From contig JADKHW010000060.1 of the NCBI GenBank assembly GCA_016721565.1, positions 1 to 10,379 on the forward strand: a stretch of 10,379 bases of DNA. The letters run 5' to 3'. Shown here piece by piece: positions 1-8,069 of this stretch. Under the pieces are notes generated by a model. It was not told where the DNA came from, did no database searches, and saw only the letters and a list, made by a program, of their open reading frames with translations. Positions within the stretch are counted from its first letter, which is position 1. Each line of letters opens with the position of its first letter. Made by a program: the position numbers and the translations under genes. The stretch is from a bacterium (GTDB lineage Bacteria > Electryoneota > RPQS01).

Positions 1-505
1 GGATTGTTCTTGGCCTTTCAATATCCGCAGGAAATCTACGGCGTATCAGTCAACAACTTCCTGCGTCTGGCGATGACTGAGCGCTTCGGCAAAACTCCGA
101 CTTTCAAAGTTTGATGCCGAAATGAAGAAATGGCTCAGTTGCTGGATATCCGTCCCTGAGTTCACCAAGCGTTTCTTGAACGAAGGATTCTCCGGTGGCG
201 AAAAGAAGCGCAACGAAATTCTGCAAATGGGAATGCTTAAGCCCGAGATGGCCATAATGGATGAAACCGATTCTGGTCTCGACATTGACGCATTAAAGAT
301 CGTGGCCCAAGGAGTCGAATCATTACGCGGACCCGAATTTGGTGCTCTCGTCATCACCCACTACCAGCGTCTCCTGAATTACATCGTTCCCGATGTCGTT
401 CACATTCTCGTGGATGGCCGCATCGTCAAATCAGGCGACAAGACCCTTGCTTACCAGCTTGAGAGCGAAGGCTACGACTGGATTAAGTCGGAAGTTGCCG
501 CCTAA
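1..505 (+). CDS. sufC: SufC, SUF Fe-S assembly ATPase (5'-truncated by window start)
   Basis: ABC-type ATPase of the SufBC2D scaffold, a cytosolic complex that builds Fe-S clusters. The window starts inside the gene, so the Walker A loop is missing. The first 110 bases read GLFLAFQYPQEIYGVSVNNF, a typical SufC Q-loop region. The ABC signature SGGEKKRNEILQM starts near base 191. Walker B AIMDETDSGLDIDAL covers about 251-295, with the catalytic Glu codon at 263-265. The H-loop His (THYQRLL) is at 359-361. The family C-terminus ends at TAA 503-505. Three single-base frame breaks lie within about 60 bases (near 111-118, 128 and 155). The shifted frames still encode the expected FDAEMKK and MAQLLDIRP stretches, so I read these as sequencing indels. 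The next gene starts 6 bases downstream. Confidence 0.96.
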
Positions 506-511
506 AGTCGC

Positions 512-1089
512 GTGACCACGCTTGAATCAGACCTTGTAACGCGAGTCCATGACTCGCTCGGCATCGAATTAGAGTTTGATCCGCAAGGTCGCCCCAAACT
601 AATCAGACCGCCGCTCGGTTCTCCCAAGTGGCCGCACACACTTGAGCCGCTACGCACGGTAGTCATGGATACAACTCCCACCGATGACGGTGAGTTTTGG
701 CCGACGCCTCGCTTTGAGATTCTAATCGCGAATCTCGATTCAGTTAGCATCACGGTTTGTACAAGTTGGTGATCCGTCGTCAGGCGACTTGCTCGCGCAA
801 ATCACCACTTCAAGAAATTATCGTCAGCCGACCGCGCCGGAGTAATTTCAAAGCTTGCTCTGGGTTGGCATGAACACTCCGTGGCGAGTGTCGTCGCAGC
901 ACTCGGTAAACCGCAAATCGTCATCGCCGCGGCCAAGTCGCAAGTCGATCCAAACTGGCCGGACACGTTCGTTGTAGATGCTTCTGCCCACGCTCCCGAG
1001 AGTAAAGCCTTGGACCCATCTCGGTAACATCTGTTGCAGAAGCCGTCAGCGCCGCCATTAAGCAATTCGGAGCAAATCCCGCCTCGTGA
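512..1089 (+). CDS. Unrecognised protein encoded within the suf operon (frame-broken)
   Basis: I do not recognise this family. A GTG at 512 lies 6 bases after the sufC stop. The reading passes through about three single-base breaks (near 755-765, 790-800 and 1015-1025) and ends at TGA 1087-1089, giving roughly 190 residues. Joined in order, the frames read smoothly: an acidic N-terminus (TTLESDLVTRVHDSLGIELE), a proline-rich stretch (RPPLGSPKWPHTLEP), then a helical segment (SADRAGVISKLALGWHEHSV), then ALGKPQIVIAAAKSQVDP, and a C-terminal helix AEAVSAAIKQFGANPAS. There is no signal peptide, transmembrane segment or metal-binding cysteine cluster. The stop overlaps the next start as GTGA, which implies translational coupling. 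I infer a soluble cytosolic protein. The coding case rests on the ORF continuity after correction and on the tight spacing. Confidence 0.6.
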
Positions 1090-1842
1090 CAGACCTTGGT
1101 CCGCGCTATGGAAGCCTGCCTGCTAAACTCTACTACTGGACAAATAGCTGGCGCTTCAAAAACAATCCGCAGCACGTCATCACAATAACGCACTGCGGCA
1201 AGCTCGGCGACTTCATAGCCTGTCTTCCGATTGCATCTTGGCTTTACAAGACTCGTGGACAAAAGATTCACTTTGTGCTTGCAAGCAAGTTCGCGCTCTT
1301 TGCCCAAACGATTTCGTTATTGAAACTGCAAGAGCTGACACACGATGTTACTCTCGCAGACTTTCCAATCATCGATTGGGAGAAGGGTGGAGAACCCTAC
1401 AAGCACGACCCGAATCAGTATGGTGTCGCCGCAACGGAGTACTACAACTTAGGTTTTCGCCGCACCCCGCGCCGTTTCGTGCCTGAATACGTCGCCGAAA
1501 GAATACGGTTTGGGCTACGACAATTCGTTTCGCATCAATCTCGGCAGCTACGAACGCACCGATGAAATATTAATCAGCGATGCGTTCATGCAAGAAGAAG
1601 TCCCGCAAGGGACACCGATAGATCATTCACAAGACGTTTTGACCAATGCTCGCCGGATGGCCGGTGCGCACGAGTCACACGTCAGTCAGTCCGGACTGTT
1701 TCATGTTTTGGATTGGGCCGGAGTCACACCAACCTGCGTTTACGTGTATCCGCATTCGGTTAACATGGATAAGTTCACCAACCGAATGAGTGAGCACAAC
1801 ATCAAGCACATCAACCGCGTCGTGAGACCTCTGAATCGCTAA
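1086..1842 (+). CDS. GT9 (heptosyltransferase)-like glycosyltransferase-fold protein
   Basis: This encodes a protein of about 252 residues starting at GTG 1086, overlapping the previous stop by 4 bases. Near residues 32-50 it reads ITHCGKLGDFIACLPIASWL, matching the N-terminal G-x-LGD-x-I-x-x-x-P signature of GT9/ADP-heptose:LPS heptosyltransferase-type GT-B folds. A C-terminal stretch (HESHVSQSGLFHVLDWAG, then VTPTCVYVYP) resembles the GT9 acceptor/nucleotide-sugar loop, in which a Ser/Gly turn precedes an Ala-rich helix and the 'vpt-vyvy' strand. One frame break occurs near 1500-1505: VAE continues as EYGLGYDNSFRINLG after loss or gain of one A. Length is shorter than a full heptosyltransferase (about 320-350 aa), so the donor or acceptor specificity is unknown. 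It could act on surface or secondary-metabolite sugars, or be a non-catalytic relative. The TAA at 1840-1842 abuts the next ATG. Confidence 0.68.
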
Positions 1843-2597
1843 ATGCCCGGGTACATTGTTCACAGTGGTTGGTGGTGTGACGAATCGCGCAGGCACATCG
1901 GCGCGAACTACAACGAATCCGATGACCGCATCCGCACCCCGAAGTTCTTTGATGTCTGGTACGATTGCGTCACGAAGTTCTCGAACCCGAGGAAGATCAT
2001 CGTCGTAGATTCCGCAAGTCCACTGAAGCCCGACATATCCGGCAAGTCCGTTGAATGGGTCAACCTGAAGATGAACTTCAAGCACGGCATGGTCTGCGAA
2101 GGTCAATACGGCGGCTGGACGAGAGCCTTTGCGCTTGGCGCAATGTACGCCTATTTGAATGACGCCGGTATTCAGTTTTCTTAGAGCAAGATTGCCTAAT
2201 CGTAGGAGAAGGAGTCATCGAACGCGCCATCGAAAACATGGCCCACGCTGACATCTCCTATGGCGGATCAAGCGTCGTCCGCATCGAGCAGAGCTTCGTA
2301 ATCATCAAACGCGATTACATCCTGACCTTCCTGCACGACTTTCTCGGCATGAAGCAAAGTGACCGCGATCTCTTCACCGAAGTAAAATTCCAGCGTATCC
2401 AAAAGCGCGAATACGCTCTGTCCTTCGTTGGTCTGAACAAGTCACGCTTCACGCCGTTACCCTTCGGCTTCGGTCGCAATCGTCCGCTCGATTGCACGCA
2501 AAAGCACCTTTACGCCCAGCAATGGTCGCGTGAAGAACTTCAAGAGTTGAACAAGCGTGTTCGCTTCGACTCTCTGACCGCCTTGCTGAGTTCCTAA
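1843..2597 (+). CDS. Putative GT-A-like glycosyltransferase-fold protein
   Basis: ATG 1843 follows the preceding TAA with no gap. The protein is about 251 residues, with one frame break near 2175-2182. N-terminus: MPGYIVHSGWWCDESRRH; then a beta strand RKIIVVDSASPLKPDISGK; then GGWTRAFALGAMYAYLNDA. Across the break it continues FLEQDCLIVGEGVIERA, IEQSFVIIKRDYI and LPFGFGRNRPLD. The order strand, helix 'GG-x-x-RAFALGA-x-YA', then an acidic E-Q-D where GT-A enzymes carry DxD suggests a nucleotide-sugar transferase fold. This family call is my inference from pattern and neighbour, not a recognised signature. There is no signal peptide or membrane segment. It ends 25 bases before sufB, so it probably shares the suf transcript and may act together with the adjacent GT9-like protein. 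Confidence 0.6.
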
Positions 2598-2613
2598 TTC
2601 GATTTTCAAATCT

Positions 2614-2617
2614 GGAG
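2614..2617 (+). promoter_or_regulatory. Shine-Dalgarno site of sufB
   Basis: GGAG lies 5 bases before the ATG at 2623. It fixes the sufB start and is the clearest ribosome-binding site in the left half of the window. Confidence 0.75.
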
Positions 2618-2622
2618 ATATA

Positions 2623-4032
2623 ATGGCTGAATCCAAAGAATTCACTCTCGACCTCGACAACTACGAGCGCTACGGCTTCCATATGCCGGAGCATAACATA
2701 GTCAAGCTTCCCAAGGGATTGTCCAAGCAGGTCGTCGAGGAAATCTCACGCTACAAAAATGAACCTGAGTGGATGCTCAATCTGCGTTTGAAAGGTCTTG
2801 ACTACTTCTACAAGAAGCCATTGCCCGAGTGGGGACCGGACTTGAAAGTAATCGACTTTGAAGACATCCACTACTATATCAAGCCCTCAGATAAGGTCGA
2901 GCACGATTGGGACGCTGTTCCCAAAGAAATCCGCGAGACCTACGACAAGCTCGGAATTCCCGAAGCCGAGAAGAATTTCCTCGCAGGCGTCGGCGCACAA
3001 TACGAAAGCGAAGTAGTCTACCACTCCTTGCAAGAGCAGTGGAGCAAACTTGGCGTCATTTTCCTCGATACCGACACCGGCTTGCGCGAGCATCCCGAAA
3101 TCTTCAAAGAGTATTTCGCGAAAGCCATTCCGCGCGGTGACAACAAACTCGCCGCGCTGAATACGGCCGTTTGGTCCGGTGGAAGCTTTATCTACATCCC
3201 GAAGGCGTGCATGTCACGATTCCTCTCCAAGCCTATTTCCGCATCAACGCGAAAAACTCCGGTCAGTTCGAGCGCACGTTAATCATTGCTGACGAAGGCT
3301 CAAACGTCCACTACGTTGAAGGCTGCACTGCGCCAGTCTATTCGAGCGACTCACTGCACTCCGCCGTCGTCGAAATCTACTGCAAGAAGAATTCGCGCGT
3401 GCGCTACACCACGATTCAAAACTGGTCGAAGAACGTGTACAATCTTGTCACCAAGCGCGCCATCGCCGATGAAGGCGCGACGATGGAGTGGGTGGATTGC
3501 AACATCGGTTCCAAGATCACAATGAAGTATCCTTCAGTCTATCTGATGGGTCGCGGCGCGAAAGCGGACATTCTCTCCGTCGCGTATGCAGGCTCAGGCA
3601 TGCACACCGAAGCCGGAGCAAAGGTCGTTCACAAGGCACCTGACACAACAAGCGTTATCATCTCGAAGTCCATTTCGCGTGGTGGCGGCAGAACGTCTAT
3701 CGCGGTTTGGTCAGAAGTCGCCAAAGGCGCAACCAACAGCAAGAGCACTGTCAGTTGCGATGCACTTACTACCCGACGATCACAGTCGCAGCGACACCTA
3801 TCCCTACATGAACATTCAGGAAGATCGCGTCGAACTCGGTCACGAAGCCACGGTTTCCAAGATTGGTGACGAACAGGTCTTCTATTTGCAAAGTCGCGGT
3901 ATTTCCGAATCGGAAGCCATGACCATGATCGTTCGCGGTTTCATCGAGCCGGTCGTCAAAGAACTCCCGATGGAATACGCTCTTGAAATGAATCGTCTCA
4001 TCCAGCTCCAAATGGAGGGTTCTGTTGGCTGA
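2623..4032 (+). CDS. sufB: SufB, Fe-S scaffold subunit
   Basis: Core scaffold protein of the SufBC2D complex, about 468 residues, the usual family length. N-terminal SufB hallmarks are EEISRYKNEPEWMLNLRLKG and KLGIPEAEKNFLAGVGAQYE. The middle contains EGCTAPVYSSDSLHSAVVEI, with the conserved Cys corresponding to the sulfur-relay Cys of E. coli SufB. The C-terminal core carries HSRSDTYPYMNIQED, LGHEATVSKIGDEQ, IVRGFIEPVVKELPMEYALE and ends LQMEGSVG. The SRSDTYPY form, rather than the CGAHT form of E. coli, is the version common outside Proteobacteria. Frame breaks occur near 3203 (GGG read as GG, IPK then GVHVTIPLQAYF), near 3700 and 3715 (a compensated pair), and near 3770. TGA 4030-4032 lies inside the start region of sufD. 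Confidence 0.98.
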
Positions 4033-5234
4033 GACACGCACTCAAACATTACCGATGAGCTATCTCGAAAAAATATCTGCCGGTCACTCACTGTTTTCGT
4101 CAGACGACCGTGCGCAATCACTTAGTCAGGCCCGCGCCGCTTCCACTCCTGCCAAGGATATCGAAGAATGGCGCAAGAACAACCCCGACGCCTTCCCGTG
4201 GAAAAACGTTGAATTAGCGACGGATGCCACTCGCTTTGAAACGTCAATCAATGTCCGCAACGGCTTGACGCAAGACGCGCTCGTCGCCACGGCGAACGAC
4301 CGCGAGCTGTTCACATCCATGCTTCAAGTTGAGGCTGACAATTTCGACAGCAAATTCCTGCACTACCATCGTGCCTTAACTGCACAGCCGATCTGTTTTG
4401 CGATTCCCGCGAACACGACTGGTGTGGTGATTGATCTTTCGCATCGTCATTTCGGATCAGGACTCGCCGCACCGACGACGTTGATTGTTGTCGAACGCGG
4501 AGCCGAAGCCATCGTGTTTGATCGTTGGCATACGGACAGCAAAGATAGCCCGATCATCGGCCGGACTGAAATTGTGGTCAAGCAAGGTGCTCGTTTGCAT
4601 TATGTTCACGACGAGCACACGCCCGCGGACTCTGCTATCTATCGCACGGGCCGCATCAAGTCGAGCGCGACGGCTATCTGAACTTGGTGCGCCTTCACAG
4701 CCGGCGGAGCATGGACGTCGCCAAGTTGCGCATGGATCTGATTGGTGTGAACACCGAGTGTCATCTGAGTGGCCTGTTCAGCGGCATTGGTAAGGCCCGC
4801 GCTGAGCATCGCACGCATCAGCATCACGGTACACCAAACGGATTCTCGAATTTGTTGTTTAAGACGATCCTGGCCGGTGAATCACATTCGATCTATCAAG
4901 GCATCATCACCGTTCCGCAAATCGCGCAAAAGACTGATGCCTATCAAACCTGTCGCAATCTAATGCTCGATCCGGCACGCATGCGACGCAATTCCCAAGC
5001 TAGGATTATCGCCGACGACGTGAAGTGCAGCCACGGCGCGTCCATCGGCACGTTGAACAAGAGCAGTTGTTCTATCTTCAGACGCGCGGCTTGACCTATC
5101 GCGAAGCCATGACCGCAATCGGCATGGGTTTCGGCGAGCAGGTCATTCAAAACGTTCCAGAGGTTTTGGAAGACGTGCGACAGAGTTGGCGTGAGCGCGT
5201 AGCGCAAGCTGTCGGACTTGCATCGGGACACTGA
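4025..5234 (+). CDS. sufD: SufD, Fe-S scaffold subunit
   Basis: Partner of SufB in the scaffold complex, needed for iron acquisition and cluster assembly. The likely start is TTG 4025, overlapping the sufB stop by 8 bases. The N-terminal helical domain has RAASTPAKDIEEWRKNNPDA, a typical SufD 'P....E.WR' segment. The beta-helix core includes VVIDLSHRHFGSGLAAPTTL, then a hidden frame reading VERDGYLNLVRLHS, then IGVNTECHLSGLFSGIGKAR and AGESHSIYQGIITVP. The signature ADDVKCSHGASIG is at about 5011-5049, with the conserved His codon at 5032-5034. The C-terminus, FYLQTRGLTYREAM then GFGEQVIQNVP, ends at TGA 5232-5234. Breaks occur near 4655, 4700, 4720 and 5050; each is bridged by continued family sequence. 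Length is about 400 residues, as expected. Confidence 0.95.
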
Positions 5235-5248
5235 CAGAAATCACAAAC

Positions 5249-5275
5249 GCCCCGGTGCATGATTCAGCACGGGGC
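5249..5275. terminator. Hairpin between convergent sufD and lipoprotein genes
   Basis: GCCCCGGTGC (5249-5258) pairs with GCACGGGGC (5267-5275) around an 8-base loop, with one bulged G. Neither side has a long T tract, so this is a plausible but imperfect intrinsic terminator. Its position between two converging genes supports that role. Confidence 0.55.
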
Positions 5276-5293
5276 ACTTCTATATGGTGCGGG

Positions 5294-5848
5294 CTATATA
5301 TGTCCCGCTAAATTGGATGTCCAGTTTCGTTGGGTCAGATCGACGACCAATGATGTAACGAGAAATTGCAAGACCTTACACTCAATCCAACCGTTTTCCG
5401 GATTGACCCAAGTGTCGAGTTCTTCAAACCGTCCCGTTTCTGGATTGTAATAGTAGTATGCAACATCTGCGGCAAACGTGTTCCTGCATTCCCCGTCGGT
5501 CCGTATTCAAGCTGCGAATACGTTGGAGTCTTTGACTATAATATCGCATTCAAGGTTTGGGTGACTCCCAAGGCATCCGGGATACACGAACAAACCGACC
5601 ATATCTTCAATCTGGACATGGGTTGTGTCAGCGTTCGTTACCCACAAAGCCGCGCGAAACCCGGCGGCAGTGGCGCGCGCTCTCCCCGAGTCACTCCAAA
5701 GAAAAATTCGGCTCCTTCTCCGGGTCCGGCCGCAAGCATCTCTTGGTCGGTTCGGCTGGAAAGCTGACAGGTGCGGTGTCGCTGTCATCATCGCATCCAA
5801 TAGTGAAAAACACCACAAGATACAAGGCAAGTATAAGATTCAGTTCAT
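5294..5848 (-). CDS. Predicted lipoprotein, splits the suf locus (frame-broken)
   Basis: Encoded on the minus strand, convergent with sufD. The likely start is the ATG at 5848-5846, preceded by AGGTGG. Restoring one base gives M-K/N-LNLILALYLVVFFTIGC, followed by DDDSDTAP. That is a short hydrophobic signal ending in a lipobox-like TIGC and an acidic linker, typical of an exported lipoprotein. After several breaks the frames read VQIEDMVGLFVYPGCLGSHP, LECDIIVKDSNVFAA, then FAADVAYYYYNPETGRFEEL, DTWVNPENGWIECKV, and a C-terminus LTQRNWTSNLAGHI stopping at TAG (5296-5294). Length is about 185 residues. The segment around 5640-5720 is ambiguous between frames. The last 70 residues lie in a frame with no start codon of its own, so ordinary gene calling would miss them. 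I recognise no family. Cysteines in the mature part may form disulfides. Confidence 0.6.
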
Positions 5849-5871
5849 CAACCACCTAAGCTTGTCTAATG

Positions 5872-5900
5872 TTAGTAATGCCATAGTAGATGGCAAGCAA
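5872..5900 (-). promoter_or_regulatory. Candidate promoter/operator in the divergent intergenic region
   Basis: The 93 bases between the lipoprotein start and the Rieske start contain a perfect 6-bp inverted repeat, TGCCAT-AGTAG-ATGGCA (5879-5895). On the minus strand it sits exactly in the 17-base spacer between a TTGCTT (-35-like, 5900-5895) and a TACTAA (-10-like, 5877-5872). A repressor bound here would block that promoter. The promoter boxes are weak matches, so this is tentative. I see no convincing rightward promoter for the Rieske gene. Confidence 0.3.
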
Positions 5901-5941
5901 TAGGCCACAATCAAAAATACGACATTGTCACTCTAATTAGC

Positions 5942-6285
5942 ATGAGCCAAGACACGCAGTTAGTCAAAATTTGTTCGGTTTCGGATCTCCCCGCAACGGC
6001 GGAAAAGGTTTTCAAGTTGGGTCTCTCGAATTAGCGATATTTCAATCGGACGGCAAACTCTGCGACCAGCGATCTCTGTTCGCACGAGATGAGTATTTGA
6101 CCGACGGCTGGCTTGAAGGCAATTGCGTCGAATGTCCTCGACACGGTGCACGATTCTCTCTTGAATCAGGTGAAGCCTTGTCGCTCCCGGCCACGGAACC
6201 GATTGAAGTTTTTGAGGTTGAAAAGAAAGGCGATGATATCTACGTCGCCATTCCAGTGAAGTATTTGCAGGCGGAAGGAGCCTGA
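5942..6285 (+). CDS. Rieske-type [2Fe-2S] ferredoxin associated with SUF
   Basis: Small soluble Rieske protein of about 114 residues, of the NirD/dioxygenase-ferredoxin type often encoded in suf operons; a role as electron donor is inferred from context. ATG 5942 gives MSQDTQLVKICSVSDLPATA, a normal N-terminus. A break near 6014-6020 moves to GSLELAIFQSDGKL. A second, compensated pair of breaks around 6060-6090 hides the first ligand pair: the alternative frame reads ATSDLCSHE, with Cys at 6077-6079 and His at 6083-6085. The second ligand pair is in VECPRHGARFSLESGEAL. Corrected spacing from the His to the next Cys is about 15 residues, matching C-x-H-x15-17-C-x-x-H. The tail SLPATEPIEVFEV then DDIYVAIP is standard. 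TGA 6283-6285 is 2 bases before the sufS start. Confidence 0.9.
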
Positions 6286-6287
6286 TT

Positions 6288-7492
6288 GTGATATTGGGAC
6301 GCGACGTCCGCAAGGATTTCCCCATCTTGAACGTAAAGGTCAACGGCAAACCGTTGGTCTATTTGGATAGTGCCGCAAGCTCGCAAAGCCCAATGAAGTC
6401 ATGACGGCCTATTGCCAGTTCTGCGAATCTCGCTACGCCAATGTGCATCGCGGTATTCACACTTTGGGTGAAGGCCGCAACGGGTGACTACGAAGGCGCG
6501 CGAAAGCGATTGCTGATTTCATCAAAGCGCCTGCGCTCGAAGGTTTGATCTTCACGCGCGGCACGACGGAATCCATCAATCTCGTTGCGCATTCGTTTGG
6601 CGAGAAGTTCATCAAGCACGGTCAATCAATTGTCTTGACTCCGATGGAGCATCACGCCAATCTGGTTCCGTGGCAATTGGTGGCGAAGTCTGTCGGCGCA
6701 GAACTGCGGTTCATTCCGATCAAGCGACGGCACGCTCGATCTGGTTGAAGCTCGCAAACTGATTGATTCAAGACTGCGCTCGTTGCAGTCACGCACGCTT
6801 CAAACGTGCTCGGCACGATCAATCCTGTTGGCGAACTTGTTGAACTTGCACACAAGGTCGGTGCGCGCATTCTAATTGACGGCGCGCAAGCCGTTTCCGC
6901 ACATGCCAATTAACTTCCGCGAATTAAATCCCGACTTCTACGCCTTCTCCGCTCACAAATGCTCGGCCCCACAGGAATCGGCGTGCTCTACGGCCGCCCG
7001 AAATCCTAAATGACATGGAACCATACTGACCGGCGGCGAGATGATCCGCGAAGTCTTCCCCGATCACGCGACGTGGAACGATCTGCCTCACAAGTTCGAA
7101 GCGGGCACGCCTGCAATCGCCGAAGCCGTAAGCCTGGCCGCCGCCGTCAAGTATCTTGAAGCCATCGGCATGGAGCAGATCGCGCAATACGACCATCATC
7201 TGACGATGCACGCGCTCGAAAGCTTTCAGCCGAAAACGACCTCAAAATCTACGGCCCGCCCTCGCAGCGTGGGCAGTGATATCCTTCAACGTCCCGGGAT
7301 TCACCCGCACGACATGGCCGCCTTACTCGACCGCGAAGGCATCGCCATTCGCGCCGGACATCATTGCTGCCAGCCGCTGATGCGCTGGCTCGGGTTCAAG
7401 CCACTGCCGGCGAGTTTCTATCTCTACAACACCTAGGACGACATCGACGCGCTTGTCTCTGCCGTCCGCTCGCCCGCGCGGTTCCTGCGTGA
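6288..7492 (+). CDS. sufS: SufS, cysteine desulfurase
   Basis: PLP-dependent group II cysteine desulfurase that converts cysteine to alanine and passes persulfide to SufU. The start is GTG 6288, with AAGGAG at 6274-6279. The N-terminus has VRKDFPILN and LVYLDSAASSQ. Later motifs are YANVHRGIHTLGEG, IFTRGTTESINLVAHSFG, TPMEHHANLVPW, ASNVLGTINPVGEL and ILIDGAQAV. The PLP lysine is in FSAHK (codon 6957-6959), followed in another frame by MLGPTGIGVLYGRP. The catalytic Cys is in RAGHHC (7365-7367). About ten indels break the frame, yet all family blocks appear in order and total about 400 residues. An in-frame TAG at 7434-7436 stands where family members have an acidic or polar residue (YNT-x-DDIDAL). 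The end probably overlaps sufU as GTGA. Confidence 0.96.
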
Positions 7493-7907
7493 ACGATCTC
7501 TACGGCGAAATCCTGCTCGATCACTACCGCTTGCCGCGCAACAAAGGCAAGCTTCCCGACGGACCTTATCCGTCGAAGGCAAGAACCCGCTCTGCGGTGA
7601 CGAATTGACGCTGCATTTGAAAGTGCAGGACGGCAAGAGTCAAGACATTGCATTTGAAGGCACCGGCTGCGCAATCTCAATGGCCAGCGCTTCAATGTTG
7701 ACCGAGGATTTGAAGGGCCGCACACTCGAAGAAGTCCACCGCCGCATCGACCAATTCCGTGTTCTCATCCGCGAAGGCAAGGGCCTGAAGGCGAATCAAT
7801 GGACGACATAACGTCGCTTATCGGTGTCGCCCAGTTACCTGTCCGTGTAAATGTGCCACCCTCCGTGGACGACGATGGGAAGAGGCGTTAAAGTCCGCCC
7901 CAAATGA
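7489..7907 (+). CDS. sufU: SufU, sulfur acceptor/transfer protein for SufS
   Basis: Zinc-containing IscU-like protein that accepts persulfide sulfur from SufS. GTG 7489 overlaps the sufS end and reads NDLYGEILLDHYRLPRNKGK, a typical N-terminus. Frames are broken near 7570 and 7845-7880. The metal ligands are all present: NPLCGDEL (Cys 7593-7595, Asp 7599-7601), GTGCAISMASASML (Cys 7668-7670), and, after a break, VKCATL (Cys 7852-7854). The next bases read PWTTMEEALKSAP once one missing C and one extra G are allowed. This is the expected SufU 'KCATLPW..LEEAL' end. The stop is probably TGA 7905-7907 after another single-base slip; otherwise the frame would run into the terminator. Length is about 138 residues, normal for SufU. 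Confidence 0.93.
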
Positions 7908-7922
7908 ACGTTCAAAATTCCT

Positions 7923-7947
7923 AAAAAGCCTCGTTTTGAGGCTTTTT
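7923..7947 (+). terminator. Strong intrinsic terminator after sufU
   Basis: AAAAAGCCTC (7923-7932) and GAGGCTTTTT (7938-7947) form a perfect 10-bp stem with a 5-base loop. The stem ends in a T tract on the + strand, and its A tract makes it usable in both directions. It closes the Rieske-sufS-sufU unit. Confidence 0.92.
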
Positions 7948-8069
7948 GTACAATTCTACTAACTTGAGGTCTGTTACGATTGCTTTAAGCTATAGAAAGT
8001 TATATTTCGCATACTGCTGGGATGGCGTGAACTTTCCAGAAACATGGGTCCTAAGTAACAGAGGGAATT
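7948..8069 (+). promoter_or_regulatory. Intergenic region with probable promoter for the TyrA-like unit
   Basis: These 122 bases after the terminator are AT-rich in the first half and hold no gene. A TATATT (8001-8006) is a fair -10 candidate. The nearest -35-like TTGCTT (7980-7985) is spaced 15 bases, which is short, so the assignment is weak. A promoter is expected here because a terminator lies just upstream. GAGGG at 8061-8065 is the likely ribosome-binding site of the next gene. Confidence 0.35.

Noticed and set aside
921..1307. Minus-strand ORF of 128 codons
   Set aside because: It crosses the junction of two overlapping + strand genes and shows no family pattern.
1675..2106. Minus-strand ORF of 143 codons
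   Set aside because: It lies opposite the GT9-like and GT-A-like genes, which have better protein patterns and operon spacing on the + strand. It is a shadow frame.
5366..5859. Several + strand ORFs of about 100-130 codons
   Set aside because: They are antisense to the lipoprotein gene, whose signal peptide, lipobox and continuous C-terminal sequence are more convincing.
5960..6349. Minus-strand ORF of 129 codons opposite the Rieske gene
   Set aside because: The + strand encodes a clear Rieske protein and the sufS start; the antisense frame is arginine-rich and unpatterned.
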